DNA of 64,000 bases from an uncultured Bacteroidota bacterium (GCA_903877645.1 CAIRES010000035.1:62001-126000), one strand, 5' to 3'. Counted from the first letter of the stretch, positions 17,333 through 25,216 are shown. A program made the numbers and translations. Notes: generated by a model not told the origin, from the sequence alone.

Positions 17333-17425
17333 GTATACAGAAGCAGCATATTGAACGAGTTTAACCGTTTGTCTCTTTTCTGAGTGCAGTCGTTGGCACT
17401 GGCACCAGTGCTCACCCCGCAAAAA

Positions 17426-17472
17426 TACCACTAAAGTGTAATTGACGCCACCTCCCTTCGGAAGTAGTTTTG
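17426..17472 (+). promoter_or_regulatory. operator-promoter 3 (drives 17525-18376 and 18413-18871)
   Basis: TACCACTAAAGTGTAATTG (17426-17444), then 20 bp, then TAGTTTTG (17465-17472), a full -7 consensus match. The operator abuts the -33 element, the position of a class II activator. The ATG of the target is 53 bp downstream of the -7 box. Confidence 0.75.
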
Positions 17473-17524
17473 TGAAATAATTATTCCCAAAAGAAATTAT
17501 TTCTTAACTACTAAATACGGTCAA

Positions 17525-18376
17525 ATGAAACAGCTCAGAACATTTATTGTAATTGCCTTGGTACTCGGAGGGTTTAGTGCATCTGCTGCCCCATACGAAA
17601 GAGATACCAGCGCTAATGATCCCTACAACATCAGGCCACTGAAAGTGCAATTACTCCTGCTCACGATGGACGGGATCAACTTCGGCGGTGGCGTGCAGGC
17701 AGACTATCATTTCAAACATGCAGTTGTAGAGGCTCAGTGGCGAAAAGCCCTCTATTGGTCTATAGGCAAGCCTGATGAAGGAGATACAAAGAACCAGACA
17801 ACCAATTCGCTGAAAAGCTTCAGCAATTTTGAGGTAAGCGGTGAATTCTATTTTGCCGACTACCTCGTTAACAAAAAGTATAAGAATATTCTTAGCGAGA
17901 ACTCGACTTCTTATACCTACAATATGGGATATGCACGGGCCAGAAGGATATTTGCAGTAAAGGGAGGTGTATTTTTATCATCAGGCTTTATTGCCACGGA
18001 CTCATCCGGTCACTACAACACCAACTATACCACCACCGGCTTTGCAGTAGGTCTTGCCCGCAAGCGTATTGATAAATTCAATAGCAGTAGGCATCACGAT
18101 GGTGTGCGCGAAATGTACCTGCAGGTACTTACAGGGGGTACATCATTGGAGGCCATGAAACTGAAGTCGGCAAGCCCTGCTGCACCCGTACCTACTTACA
18201 AAAACATTGGCTGGCGGCTCGGTGGCCAGCGCTATGGCGAGCATATGTATGTAGGGTATGAGCTGGGCATGCGCCCCGGCATGACGAACCCCGATAAAAC
18301 AAAAGCCAGTATTCCGTTCAACTATTTCCTTATCAGTTTTGGCATCACCCTTTACGGAAATGAAAAATGGAAATAG
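17525..18376 (+). CDS. putative outer-membrane protein, second regulon target
   Basis: 283 residues with a signal peptide (KQLRTFIVIALVLGGFSASAAPYE). The mature sequence has alternating strands with Gly and Tyr/Phe (INFGGGVQADYHF, FEVSGEFYFADYLV, GWRLGGQRYGEHMYVGYELGM) and closes with FNYFLISFGITLYGNEKWK, typical of small outer-membrane barrels. No named family recognised, and no clear sequence similarity to the counterpart at 13672-14505 despite equal length and shared promoter type. It starts a likely operon with 18413-18871. Confidence 0.65.
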   Translation: MKQLRTFIVIALVLGGFSASAAPYERDTSANDPYNIRPLKVQLLLLTMDGINFGGGVQADYHFKHAVVEAQWRKALYWSIGKPDEGDTKNQTTNSLKSFSNFEVSGEFYFADYLVNKKYKNILSENSTSYTYNMGYARARRIFAVKGGVFLSSGFIATDSSGHYNTNYTTTGFAVGLARKRIDKFNSSRHHDGVREMYLQVLTGGTSLEAMKLKSASPAAPVPTYKNIGWRLGGQRYGEHMYVGYELGMRPGMTNPDKTKASIPFNYFLISFGITLYGNEKWK

Positions 18377-18412
18377 TTCGTACAATATTCTTCACCAATA
18401 AAATCACATATC

Positions 18413-18871
18413 ATGTTCAAAAAACAGCTATTACTCGCGTTTGTACTGTTTCTATCGGTAGCAGCTACTGCTCAGAAGAATCCGTTCTATTATGAGCTCA
18501 TTGCCAATGACAGCAAAACTACCAATTTTGTCTTTGGCTTCTATCCCAATACCTATACCTATGTAGAGGGCAAGGATGTGGATGGGTATACCAGCGTCAA
18601 ATGCGCTGTGATCAATAACGCCAAAGGCGACCTGAAATGGCTCTCTGATTACAAGATCATGATACTGCTCAGGAATGGTAAAATGATACGCAGTTACACC
18701 ACCGTGGCCAAGGATGGCGACTATTCCTGCAGCTACTATGTGGATGGCGGTGTGACACATTACCAGTACTTCTGCTTTCATCCTAAGTTTACCAATGACG
18801 ATATCGACAAGGTTTGGCTGGTCATGAGCGACGACCAGATATTCAACCTCGTGTATGATAAGAACGAATAA
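18413..18871 (+). CDS. small secreted protein of unknown function
   Basis: 152 residues with a signal peptide (FKKQLLLAFVLFLSVAATAQ, cleavage after ATAQ). The mature part is rich in Tyr, Asp and beta-strand pattern (YYELIANDSKTTNFVFGFYPNTYTYV), with two cysteines in YSCSYYV and YFCFH. No family recognised. It lies 36 bp after the stop of 17525-18376 and is probably co-transcribed with it. It parallels the secreted protein at 13109-13630. Confidence 0.65.
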   Translation: MFKKQLLLAFVLFLSVAATAQKNPFYYELIANDSKTTNFVFGFYPNTYTYVEGKDVDGYTSVKCAVINNAKGDLKWLSDYKIMILLRNGKMIRSYTTVAKDGDYSCSYYVDGGVTHYQYFCFHPKFTNDDIDKVWLVMSDDQIFNLVYDKNE

Positions 18872-18900
18872 GGGGATTTTTCTGCCAGTTCATTATGCAC

Positions 18901-18908
18901 TAAATTTG
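18901..18908 (+). promoter_or_regulatory. -7 box giving a probably leaderless ytxJ transcript
   Basis: TAAATTTG is a full -7 match and sits only 4 bp before the ATG at 18913. Transcription would start at or next to the start codon. Confidence 0.5.
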
Positions 18909-18912
18909 CATA

Positions 18913-19242
18913 ATGAACTGGATTTCCCTTACAGACGAGCAGCAGATAGAAACAATAAAAGAGCAAAGCAGGCGACAACCCGCAATAATTTTCAAACACA
19001 GTACCCGCTGCGCTATTAGCGCCATGGCTAAAAGTCGGCTGGAAAGAGAGCAAGCCCCCGAAGGTGCCGCATTCTATTACCTCGATCTCATCAAATACCG
19101 CAACATCTCCAACCGTATCGCCACAGACTTCCATGTACATCACGAAAGCCCCCAGGTACTTCTTATCAAAAACGGCGAATGTACCTACGAAGAAAGTCAC
19201 AACGGCATAAGCATGGATGATATTGCTGCGCAGATTAGCTGA
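18913..19242 (+). CDS. ytxJ: bacillithiol-system redox-active protein YtxJ
   Basis: A 109-residue cytosolic thioredoxin-fold protein of the YtxJ family (DUF2847). It shows IIFKHSTRCAISAMAKSRLE, with the single active-site cysteine in TRC, YYLDLIKYRNISNRIA, and the cis-proline region SPQVLLIKNGECTYEESHNGI. YtxJ is a monothiol bacilliredoxin thought to remove bacillithiol from proteins, so the organism probably makes bacillithiol. The last codons overlap a partial inverted copy (19238-19264) of the repeat at 19403-19499. Confidence 0.88.
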   Translation: MNWISLTDEQQIETIKEQSRRQPAIIFKHSTRCAISAMAKSRLEREQAPEGAAFYYLDLIKYRNISNRIATDFHVHHESPQVLLIKNGECTYEESHNGISMDDIAAQIS

Positions 19243-19264
19243 TGTAATGATTAGCTAATAAGCT
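19238..19264 (-). repeat. partial inverted copy of the 40-bp repeat
   Basis: About 27 bp matching the reverse complement of the repeats at 19403 and 19460 with three mismatches. It overlaps the ytxJ stop codon and delimits, with those copies, a segment of about 140 bp without genes. Confidence 0.5.
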
Positions 19265-19402
19265 GATGCCTCATATTACTTGGATCAATAGTAATCTTAG
19301 CGTCTCTGCGGTAAAAATTTTACTCGCTATGAGTTCTAATTTAGTGGTCTATTACACTGAATGATCAGCAGAAGTATAGAACGAGGAATGCATTCGTACT
19401 AA

Positions 19403-19499
19403 CATTAGCTAATCAGCTAATCATCACATCAGCTCATCAAATTGCCTTCCTCTTCCTCGCATTAGCTAATCAGCTAATCATCACATCAGCTCATCAAAT
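19403..19499 (+). repeat. two identical 40-bp direct repeats
   Basis: The 40 bases 19403-19442 recur exactly at 19460-19499, separated by 17 bp. Each unit contains internal AGCTAAT/ATTAGCT complementarity (TTAGCTAATCAGCTAATC). The second copy runs 6 bp into the MATE gene and supplies its stop and last codon. Confidence 0.85.
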
Positions 19500-20849
19500 C
19501 GCTTTCCCTTTCCATCTCCCGCTGCGCAGGTAAATCACTGACCCTATAAGCAACGTAATCCAGTATATAAATTCTGATCCCCAGCAGATATACAATGGGC
19601 TGTGCCACAGCCTGATGATAAAGAAACAATAGATGAGGTAAGTACCCACACAACTGATCTCCATCGTCAGGTTCACCGCTGTATTGCCTGTACCCACCAC
19701 GCCATTGAATGCCACTGTAGAAAGCGACATGATGAGCGTAGCCACCACGATCACCCGCAGGCTGGGTATCGCAAACTGTATCAATGCCATATCATCAGAG
19801 TAGATAGACAAGAACTCCTGCGAGAAAATGAGTAGCAATCCGCAGATCACTATCGCATACATCAGGCTCAGCTTGCAGATCTTGATGATGAGTGCCGGTA
19901 CTTCTTTTTGCCTGCCCTGGCCTATAATGTTGCTCACCATAGTATTGCAGGTAGTGGCCAGCGCCCAGGTGCCCACACCCACTATTCCAAAGATATTGCG
20001 CAGTACCTGCGATGCCGCCAGCGATTGTGGCCCCAGGTGCTCAATGAAAATAAAGAAGATAAGCCATCCGCCTATGCTGAACATGAACTGCACAATAAGT
20101 GGTGAGGCCACCTTCAATGTGCGTTGAGATAAGTCCATATCAAAATGCCGGAAGTTAAAGCCATACTCCCGGTAAAGCTTTTTGCTGAAGAAGATACCAA
20201 CCATAGTACCGCAGTAAAACACCTCGGATATAACAGAAGAAACAGCCGCGCCATTAAAGCCCATATGCGGCATACCGCCCTTGCCGAAGATGAGCAGGTA
20301 ATCAAACAATATATTCACTACCGTTGCTACCACCGAGCCATAGATGAGCAGCTTGGTGCGCCCAATGGCGATAAAGAACGCGCTAAACAGTTGCGTCAGC
20401 ATCAGGAACGGCAACCCCCACACCCTGATATACATGAACGACACACTCAGCCCGAAGTTCTCATTACTATCCAGCGAATACCCAAACAGCAGCGGTGCCA
20501 GCCACAGCGTGATCATCATCAGACCCAGCGAGAAGAGCACCGCCAGCATAGCGCCATTGGTCAGCATTTGTGCCAGCCCTTTCTTGTCGCCCTCACCTGC
20601 GCGGCGGGCCATCTGTATCTGCATGCCGCTGCTCAGGCCATAACCGATCATCGCCAGTATCAGGTAAAACACGCCCGTAATGCCATTCACCCCAAGCTCC
20701 CTCGTGCCCAGCCGGCCCAGGAACACAGTATTTGTAAAAAAATTGAGTTGCGGTATCAGCAGCGCCAGCGATATAGGCGCCGCCAGCTTAATGATCTGTT
20801 TATTCGTGGCAGCTACTCCTAATTGGTTATCGGGTGAGGGTTGGTTCAA
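19494..20849 (-). CDS. MATE-family multidrug/organic cation exporter
   Basis: A 451-residue, 12-helix membrane protein of the MATE superfamily (NorM/DinF side). It shows the opening IIKLAAPISLALLIPQLNFFTNTVFLGRLGTRELGVNGIT and the second-half counterpart VASPLIVQFMFSIGGWLIFFIFIEHLGPQSLAASQVLRNI. The family exports cationic drugs or metabolites with H+ or Na+. The start is a TTG (20847-20849), because no ATG occurs before the first helix. A -7 box sits 22 bp upstream. The 3' end is formed by a 40-bp repeat. Confidence 0.92.
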   Translation of the reverse strand: MNQPSPDNQLGVAATNKQIIKLAAPISLALLIPQLNFFTNTVFLGRLGTRELGVNGITGVFYLILAMIGYGLSSGMQIQMARRAGEGDKKGLAQMLTNGAMLAVLFSLGLMMITLWLAPLLFGYSLDSNENFGLSVSFMYIRVWGLPFLMLTQLFSAFFIAIGRTKLLIYGSVVATVVNILFDYLLIFGKGGMPHMGFNGAAVSSVISEVFYCGTMVGIFFSKKLYREYGFNFRHFDMDLSQRTLKVASPLIVQFMFSIGGWLIFFIFIEHLGPQSLAASQVLRNIFGIVGVGTWALATTCNTMVSNIIGQGRQKEVPALIIKICKLSLMYAIVICGLLLIFSQEFLSIYSDDMALIQFAIPSLRVIVVATLIMSLSTVAFNGVVGTGNTAVNLTMEISCVGTYLIYCFFIIRLWHSPLYICWGSEFIYWITLLIGSVIYLRSGRWKGKAI

Positions 20850-20871
20850 AATTCGACGGTATAATTGGTGG

Positions 20872-20879
20872 CAAAGGTA
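20872..20879 (-). promoter_or_regulatory. -7 promoter box of the MATE gene
   Basis: Reverse strand TACCTTTG, a full consensus match, 22 bp before the TTG start. No -33 box at ideal spacing. Confidence 0.4.
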
Positions 20880-20947
20880 GGATGGAAATAGTCAATATAC
20901 TTCGGAATTAAGACGAAAACCAATACATTGTGTGGTAATACTATCAT

Positions 20948-21730
20948 ATGACAAGGGATTCTGCAGCGAAGATTTTTAATGATTTCCGAAATTCGTTTTC
21001 TTTTTTGGAAAATGAGTTCGCTTGTATCATTGTTGAAGAAAAGTATCCGCAAAGTAATTTAGATAAATCAGTGCTTATTTATCAAAATAAATTTGTTAGG
21101 GTTGAATTGGCAGGAGATGAGCCATACTATTTCCATGCTGAAATTAGACGAATAGTTGATGGAGAAGTCACTTCTTATGCAGATAAAAAAAATAATGTTG
21201 GGTTTGAGAATCTAAGGCAGTTGGAAACGGGCTCTTGTGATAATTTTGATTTCAATATTTATAAAATTGGATGGTTAGATACTCTGAAAGAAACTGCGAA
21301 CCTGTTCATTCGGAATAAGCACATTTTTACTACTTCGCACTGGATTGATACTGATCGACTGGAGGAAATAGAAGATAACTATTTCTATGAAAAATATGGA
21401 TTTAAACCAAGTGCTAATAAGGGTAAGCTTGACTATTTTCAGTTGGTCAAAAAGAACGCAATAAAAATCTTTTCTGAAAATGGATATGTTATCAGTTTAG
21501 ATAGCGAAGAATTAGCGCCCTATGAGCATGAACATTTATTCAGACAAATAGTGTTTACAAATGGCTCAACTAAAAAAGTAAAGTTCTCAATTCAGGATTG
21601 GCGAGACTCGTACTACATATATTATATTGAAGTAAATGACCGGAAAGTATTTGAAATTGATTTAACAAAAAATACCGATGAGGCAGAAGCGGTAGCGATT
21701 ACGATGGCAGCTTTACAAAGTCACATCTAA
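20948..21730 (+). CDS. orphan AT-rich hypothetical protein
   Basis: A 260-residue soluble, acidic protein with no signal peptide, membrane segment or recognised family. Codon use is visibly more AT-rich than in neighbours such as 21808-22641, which suggests recent acquisition. The two halves may be related: each has a charged helix, then a strand-rich part ending in acidic residues (KSVLIYQNKFVRVELAGDEPYYFHAEI and HEHLFRQIVFTNGSTKKVKFSIQDWRDSYYIYYIEV). Such small two-domain acidic proteins are often immunity-type or stress proteins, but nothing here proves it. Confidence 0.6.
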   Translation: MTRDSAAKIFNDFRNSFSFLENEFACIIVEEKYPQSNLDKSVLIYQNKFVRVELAGDEPYYFHAEIRRIVDGEVTSYADKKNNVGFENLRQLETGSCDNFDFNIYKIGWLDTLKETANLFIRNKHIFTTSHWIDTDRLEEIEDNYFYEKYGFKPSANKGKLDYFQLVKKNAIKIFSENGYVISLDSEELAPYEHEHLFRQIVFTNGSTKKVKFSIQDWRDSYYIYYIEVNDRKVFEIDLTKNTDEAEAVAITMAALQSHI

Positions 21731-21807
21731 TAATCGTCTACCCACGATAATATTTTTACTACATTTACCCTAAAATCAGGAGCTATCCTGCAACTGCGTA
21801 CACAAGT

Positions 21808-22641
21808 ATGGCGGCAAATAATAATAATATATTCGAACAGGTTTGGAATGTGCGCGAAGATGACTCGGTATCATCAAGCGTAGGGATGGTCATTTGTGTG
21901 CTGTTGCAGCGGGGTATGCTGGCTGCCGGGTTTGGGCTCAATAAAGAGCTGCTCACCCTCCACTATACCGGCTACAATAAGAACAAACCCGTATGGGAGA
22001 TCAATTTCTTCGAGCACCTATTTTCGCAGGAGCCACTGCTGGCTGTGCGCGAGAAGGTAAAAGGCGTATTCGTTTGCAACAATAAGAACCTCATCGTTCC
22101 CGATGCCCTGTATGAAGAAGCCGCTGCCAAAGAATGGCTACGCAAGATCCACTTCATAGAGCGCAAGGACGTGATAGACACCTACACACTTGAGGAAGAC
22201 AAGGCCAAATACCTCCTCGGCTTGCCCGTGTATATCTCCGAACTCATCAAGATCAATTTTAAGAAGGCTGCCGTACTGCCGCTGCCCATATACCAGTTTC
22301 TTAGCGCCAATAAGCAAAGCCTGTACTTACAGTGCTGCGTAACGGGCGAGCAGGTATGTGCTACATTGCACAACTACAGCCAGTTGCTATGGCACAAGGT
22401 ATTCGATTACACCTCATCAGAGGATATTGCTTTTGAGATCAGGCAGCTATGCCAGGAGAACAATATCTCTCCTTCCAAAATATCCATGAGGTGCAATGCA
22501 GTGAGTGCGGCTGAGTATGATGTGGTGTGCGACCTCTCGCAGTACTTCCCCGGCATAAGGGGCGGCAATGGACGCAACATTGGCTCCCGCTGGGACCCTG
22601 CCATATTCCTGGCGCAACAACTGTTTACATGCGTATCGTAG
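21808..22641 (+). CDS. DUF3822 family protein
   Basis: A 277-residue protein matching the Bacteroidota DUF3822 family, which usually lies immediately before rsmD and coaD, as here. It has an actin/ASKHA-like feel (repeated beta strands, AEYDVVCDLSQYFPGIRGGNG at the C-terminus), but no activity is established. Its end overlaps the rsmD start by 13 bp, which indicates coupling with rRNA methylation or CoA synthesis genes. Confidence 0.78.
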   Translation: MAANNNNIFEQVWNVREDDSVSSSVGMVICVLLQRGMLAAGFGLNKELLTLHYTGYNKNKPVWEINFFEHLFSQEPLLAVREKVKGVFVCNNKNLIVPDALYEEAAAKEWLRKIHFIERKDVIDTYTLEEDKAKYLLGLPVYISELIKINFKKAAVLPLPIYQFLSANKQSLYLQCCVTGEQVCATLHNYSQLLWHKVFDYTSSEDIAFEIRQLCQENNISPSKISMRCNAVSAAEYDVVCDLSQYFPGIRGGNGRNIGSRWDPAIFLAQQLFTCVS

Positions 22642-23174
22642 GAGGTGAGTTTGGTGGCAGGCGGTTCAATCCTCCCGCACGCATCCCCGCCCGGCCTACC
22701 ACAGAGTTGGCCAAAGAGGCCCTCTTCAATATGCTGTCCAACAGTATAGATATTGACGGCATCAAAGCCCTCGATCTCTTTGGTGGTACCGGCAGCATCA
22801 GCTACGAGCTGGCCTCTCATGGTGCAGCAGATATCACCGTTGTTGAGCGGGATCCATCATCCATCGAATTTATCAAAAAGACTGCCGCAGAGCTGCATAT
22901 AGAAGACAGGCTGCACATCATTCGTGGCGATGTGTTCAAGTTCATGAAGCAATGCACCGATAAATTCGCCCTCATCTTTGCCGATCCGCCTTATGCGCTG
23001 GATAATATTGATGAGGTACCACAATTGGTATTTGACCGGCAATTGCTGCAGCCCGGCGGCCTGTTTGTCATGGAGCACACCACCCGCAACGACTATCAAA
23101 ACCATCCGCACTTTCAGCGAATGAAGAATTACGGAATGACGATCTTTACTTTTTTTCATCAACCAAACAACTGA
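22629..23174 (+). CDS. rsmD: 16S rRNA (guanine966-N2)-methyltransferase RsmD
   Basis: 181 residues from the ATG at 22629, within the end of the DUF3822 gene; in-frame codons upstream are ignored because MRIVGGEFGGRRF is the conserved family start. A Rossmann SAM-binding motif (ALDLFGGTGSISYELASHGA) is followed by the catalytic DPPY (FADPPYAL). It methylates G966 of 16S rRNA in the assembled 30S subunit. The gene ends one base before coaD. Confidence 0.93.
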   Translation: MRIVGGEFGGRRFNPPARIPARPTTELAKEALFNMLSNSIDIDGIKALDLFGGTGSISYELASHGAADITVVERDPSSIEFIKKTAAELHIEDRLHIIRGDVFKFMKQCTDKFALIFADPPYALDNIDEVPQLVFDRQLLQPGGLFVMEHTTRNDYQNHPHFQRMKNYGMTIFTFFHQPNN

Positions 23175-23175
23175 T

Positions 23176-23634
23176 ATGGAACGTATCTGTTTATTTCCCG
23201 GCACATTTGATCCCGTTACACTCGGTCACATCGATATTATCGAGCGCGCCGTCAACCTGTTTGATAAACTGGTTATTGGTATCGGCACCAACTCTTCCAA
23301 GCAGCCCATGTTTAGTGTGGAGCAGCGCACCGGCTGGATACAGGAAATATTCAAGAACGACCCCCGCATACACGTCACCGGCTACGAAGGCCTTACTGTA
23401 GACTACTGTCACAAGATAGGCGCCAACTACATCCTCCGCGGCATCCGCTACATCAGCGACTTTGAATACGAAAAAGCCATCGCTGATATGAACCGCATGC
23501 TGGCCACAGATATAGAGACCATCTTCCTTACCTGCTCGCCGTTATACTCTACCATATCTTCTACACTCGTCCGCGATGTCATCCGCAACGGCGGCAATGC
23601 ATCCATGTTCATGCCGAAGGAGGTGAAGTTTTAA
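23176..23634 (+). CDS. coaD: phosphopantetheine adenylyltransferase
   Basis: A 152-residue nucleotidyltransferase catalysing the fourth step of coenzyme A synthesis (4'-phosphopantetheine plus ATP to dephospho-CoA). It has the nucleotide motif GTFDPVTLGHIDII (T/HxGH), the phosphopantetheine region LRGIRYISDFEYEKAIADMNR, and the C-terminal ISSTLVRDVI motif. Length and motifs are standard. It is the third gene of DUF3822-rsmD-coaD. Confidence 0.96.
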   Translation: MERICLFPGTFDPVTLGHIDIIERAVNLFDKLVIGIGTNSSKQPMFSVEQRTGWIQEIFKNDPRIHVTGYEGLTVDYCHKIGANYILRGIRYISDFEYEKAIADMNRMLATDIETIFLTCSPLYSTISSTLVRDVIRNGGNASMFMPKEVKF

Positions 23635-23822
23635 CCCGCTGTCACGAAATATCCTTCTCGAAGTCATTACTCCATCGGGGTGAAGGCTTTGTAGCATCGC
23701 AAACCAGCCATACTCCGCACCCCGTTAGTGGGTACAACTATTCGCACAGATAAGAAAGCGCAACCAAACACCTCCCTTTAGGGTCGGGGTTGTCTTGCGC
23801 CGGGATTGTAGTCGCGCACAAA

Positions 23823-23852
23823 AAAAGCCGTTACATTGCTGCATCGGCTTTT
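23823..23852 (-). terminator. terminator after the DUF3276 gene
   Basis: AAAAGCCG/CGGCTTTT stem with a 14-base loop. In the reverse direction it is followed by a run of seven T, 22 bp past the DUF3276 stop. It may also stop transcription coming from coaD. Confidence 0.65.
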
Positions 23853-23873
23853 AAATATAATGACGTTACAAAA

Positions 23874-24350
23874 TTACATTTTCCAGTCGTCAACGCTGGT
23901 ATTGTCGTTGAGGGCTATTACTTCAGATACTTCAGGCACTATGGTCACCTCTTCTGTTGTGTCAGTTGCTTCCACAGCTTCGCTGTGGGTACGGGCCACA
24001 TAAGGCCTGCCTTCGCCACCTTCACCTTCTTCATTCTCCTGGTCGTGGTTGAATGCGTCGAAGTCAAAATCGGGCATCAGGTCGGTCTTTACATAGTTGA
24101 TGGTCTCTGTAAGCCCGGCCAGGAATTTATTGAAATCTTCTTTGTACAAAAACATTTTATGGCGATCGTAGCCGTTGTCATCAAAACGCTTTTTGCTTTC
24201 TGTGATGGTGATGAAATAATCATTGCCACGGGTAGAACGGACATCAAAAAAGTATGTCCTTCTTTTGCCTGCCTTTATGCGCTTGCTGTAGATACTTTCG
24301 TTACGTGCCTCTCCACGGTTATCCCCAAAATTTTTGTTCTCGTACGCCAC
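23874..24350 (-). CDS. DUF3276 (PUR-domain) nucleic-acid-binding protein
   Basis: 158 residues, GTG start. The N-terminal 90 residues form the Bacteroidota PUR-like domain (SKRIKAGKRRTYFFDVRSTRGNDYFITITESKKRF, HKMFLYKEDFNKFLAGL), related to Pur-alpha single-strand DNA/RNA binding repeats. The C-terminal tail is acidic and low-complexity (NHDQENEEGEGGEG). It is a conserved single-copy gene in the phylum; its cellular role is not established. It has one of the best promoters in the window (24380-24410). Confidence 0.85.
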   Translation of the reverse strand: MAYENKNFGDNRGEARNESIYSKRIKAGKRRTYFFDVRSTRGNDYFITITESKKRFDDNGYDRHKMFLYKEDFNKFLAGLTETINYVKTDLMPDFDFDAFNHDQENEEGEGGEGRPYVARTHSEAVEATDTTEEVTIVPEVSEVIALNDNTSVDDWKM

Positions 24351-24379
24351 AATGCTGTGTTTTAGTTGATTTAATAAGA

Positions 24380-24410
24380 CAAATTTAATTAAAGAAGTGA
24401 AGTATCCAAA
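24380..24410 (-). promoter_or_regulatory. textbook Bacteroidota promoter of the DUF3276 gene
   Basis: Reverse strand TTTG (24410-24407), 19-bp spacer, TAAATTTG (24387-24380). Both elements match the consensus. The start codon is 30 bp past the -7 box. Confidence 0.7.
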
Positions 24411-24520
24411 TTAAATTCAATCAATTATGACCCGTTTATCATGATTTTTGCCATTTATCAGCAACTATGCCATTTTGCCTCTAAAACATTCACTATCGGG
24501 GCTTTCGGCAGATAGTCAGG

Positions 24521-25213
24521 TTAGGCCACTACAAAATGATAACCCTTACCCTTCAATGTCACGATCTCTATACCATCGGCGCCGGCAAAGTAGCCTCTTA
24601 TTTTACGGATGTACACATCAAGGTTTCGGGAGTTGAAGAACGAGTCATCGCCCCATACCGTTTGCAGCAGCTCACGGCGGTCTATGGCGTTATTGGTATT
24701 GGCACACAGTATGCCTATGATCTGTGACTCGCGGTTAGATAGCTTGATGACCTTTTCTGGTGTGTGCAATTCAAACCTGCCGGGATAGAATTTGTAAGCC
24801 CCCAGCACCACCTCATCAGGCAGCGACTGTGTTGCAGAAGTGTCCCTGTTCATCAGCTTCAGTTGGTTCTCTATCCTTACGATCAGCTCCTCCATACTGA
24901 AGGGCTTTTTTACATAATCAGTGCCACCCGATGAAAAGCCTTTTACAATATCATTGGGTTGTGTCTTTGCGGTGAGGAAGATGATGGGCATCTGTGGGTT
25001 GGCATTGCGGATGTGGTTACCTATCGCGAAGCCGTCTATATCCGGCAGCATCACATCCAGCAGGCACAGGTCAGGCGCAAAGCTGTTGAGGTGCTCCATA
25101 ATGCGGTTGCCGTCTTTCTTGTGCAATACCTCGTAGCCTTTCAGCTCCAGTGTATCCTTCACTATGCGCGAAAGATATACTTCATCCTCTATGTATAGCA
25201 CTTTTTTGTTCAT
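24521..25213 (-). CDS. OmpR/PhoB-family response regulator
   Basis: A 230-residue DNA-binding response regulator. The receiver domain spans about residues 1-120, with the acidic pocket (IEDE), phospho-acceptor Asp in CLLDVMLPDIDGF, Thr in FLTAK and Lys in DYVKKPFS. The winged-helix effector domain spans about 130-230 (LSNRESQIIGILCANTNNAIDRRELLQTVW, RNLDVYIRKIRGYF, GKGYHFVV). It is coded 48 bp downstream of a histidine kinase reading the same way, which is broken by a frameshift. Confidence 0.93.
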   Translation of the reverse strand: MNKKVLYIEDEVYLSRIVKDTLELKGYEVLHKKDGNRIMEHLNSFAPDLCLLDVMLPDIDGFAIGNHIRNANPQMPIIFLTAKTQPNDIVKGFSSGGTDYVKKPFSMEELIVRIENQLKLMNRDTSATQSLPDEVVLGAYKFYPGRFELHTPEKVIKLSNRESQIIGILCANTNNAIDRRELLQTVWGDDSFFNSRNLDVYIRKIRGYFAGADGIEIVTLKGKGYHFVVA

Positions 25214-25216
25214 AAA

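Noticed and set aside
20145-20822. 225-residue forward open frame, very rich in His and Gln
   Set aside because: Antisense shadow of the MATE gene; its composition is typical of a wrong-frame translation.
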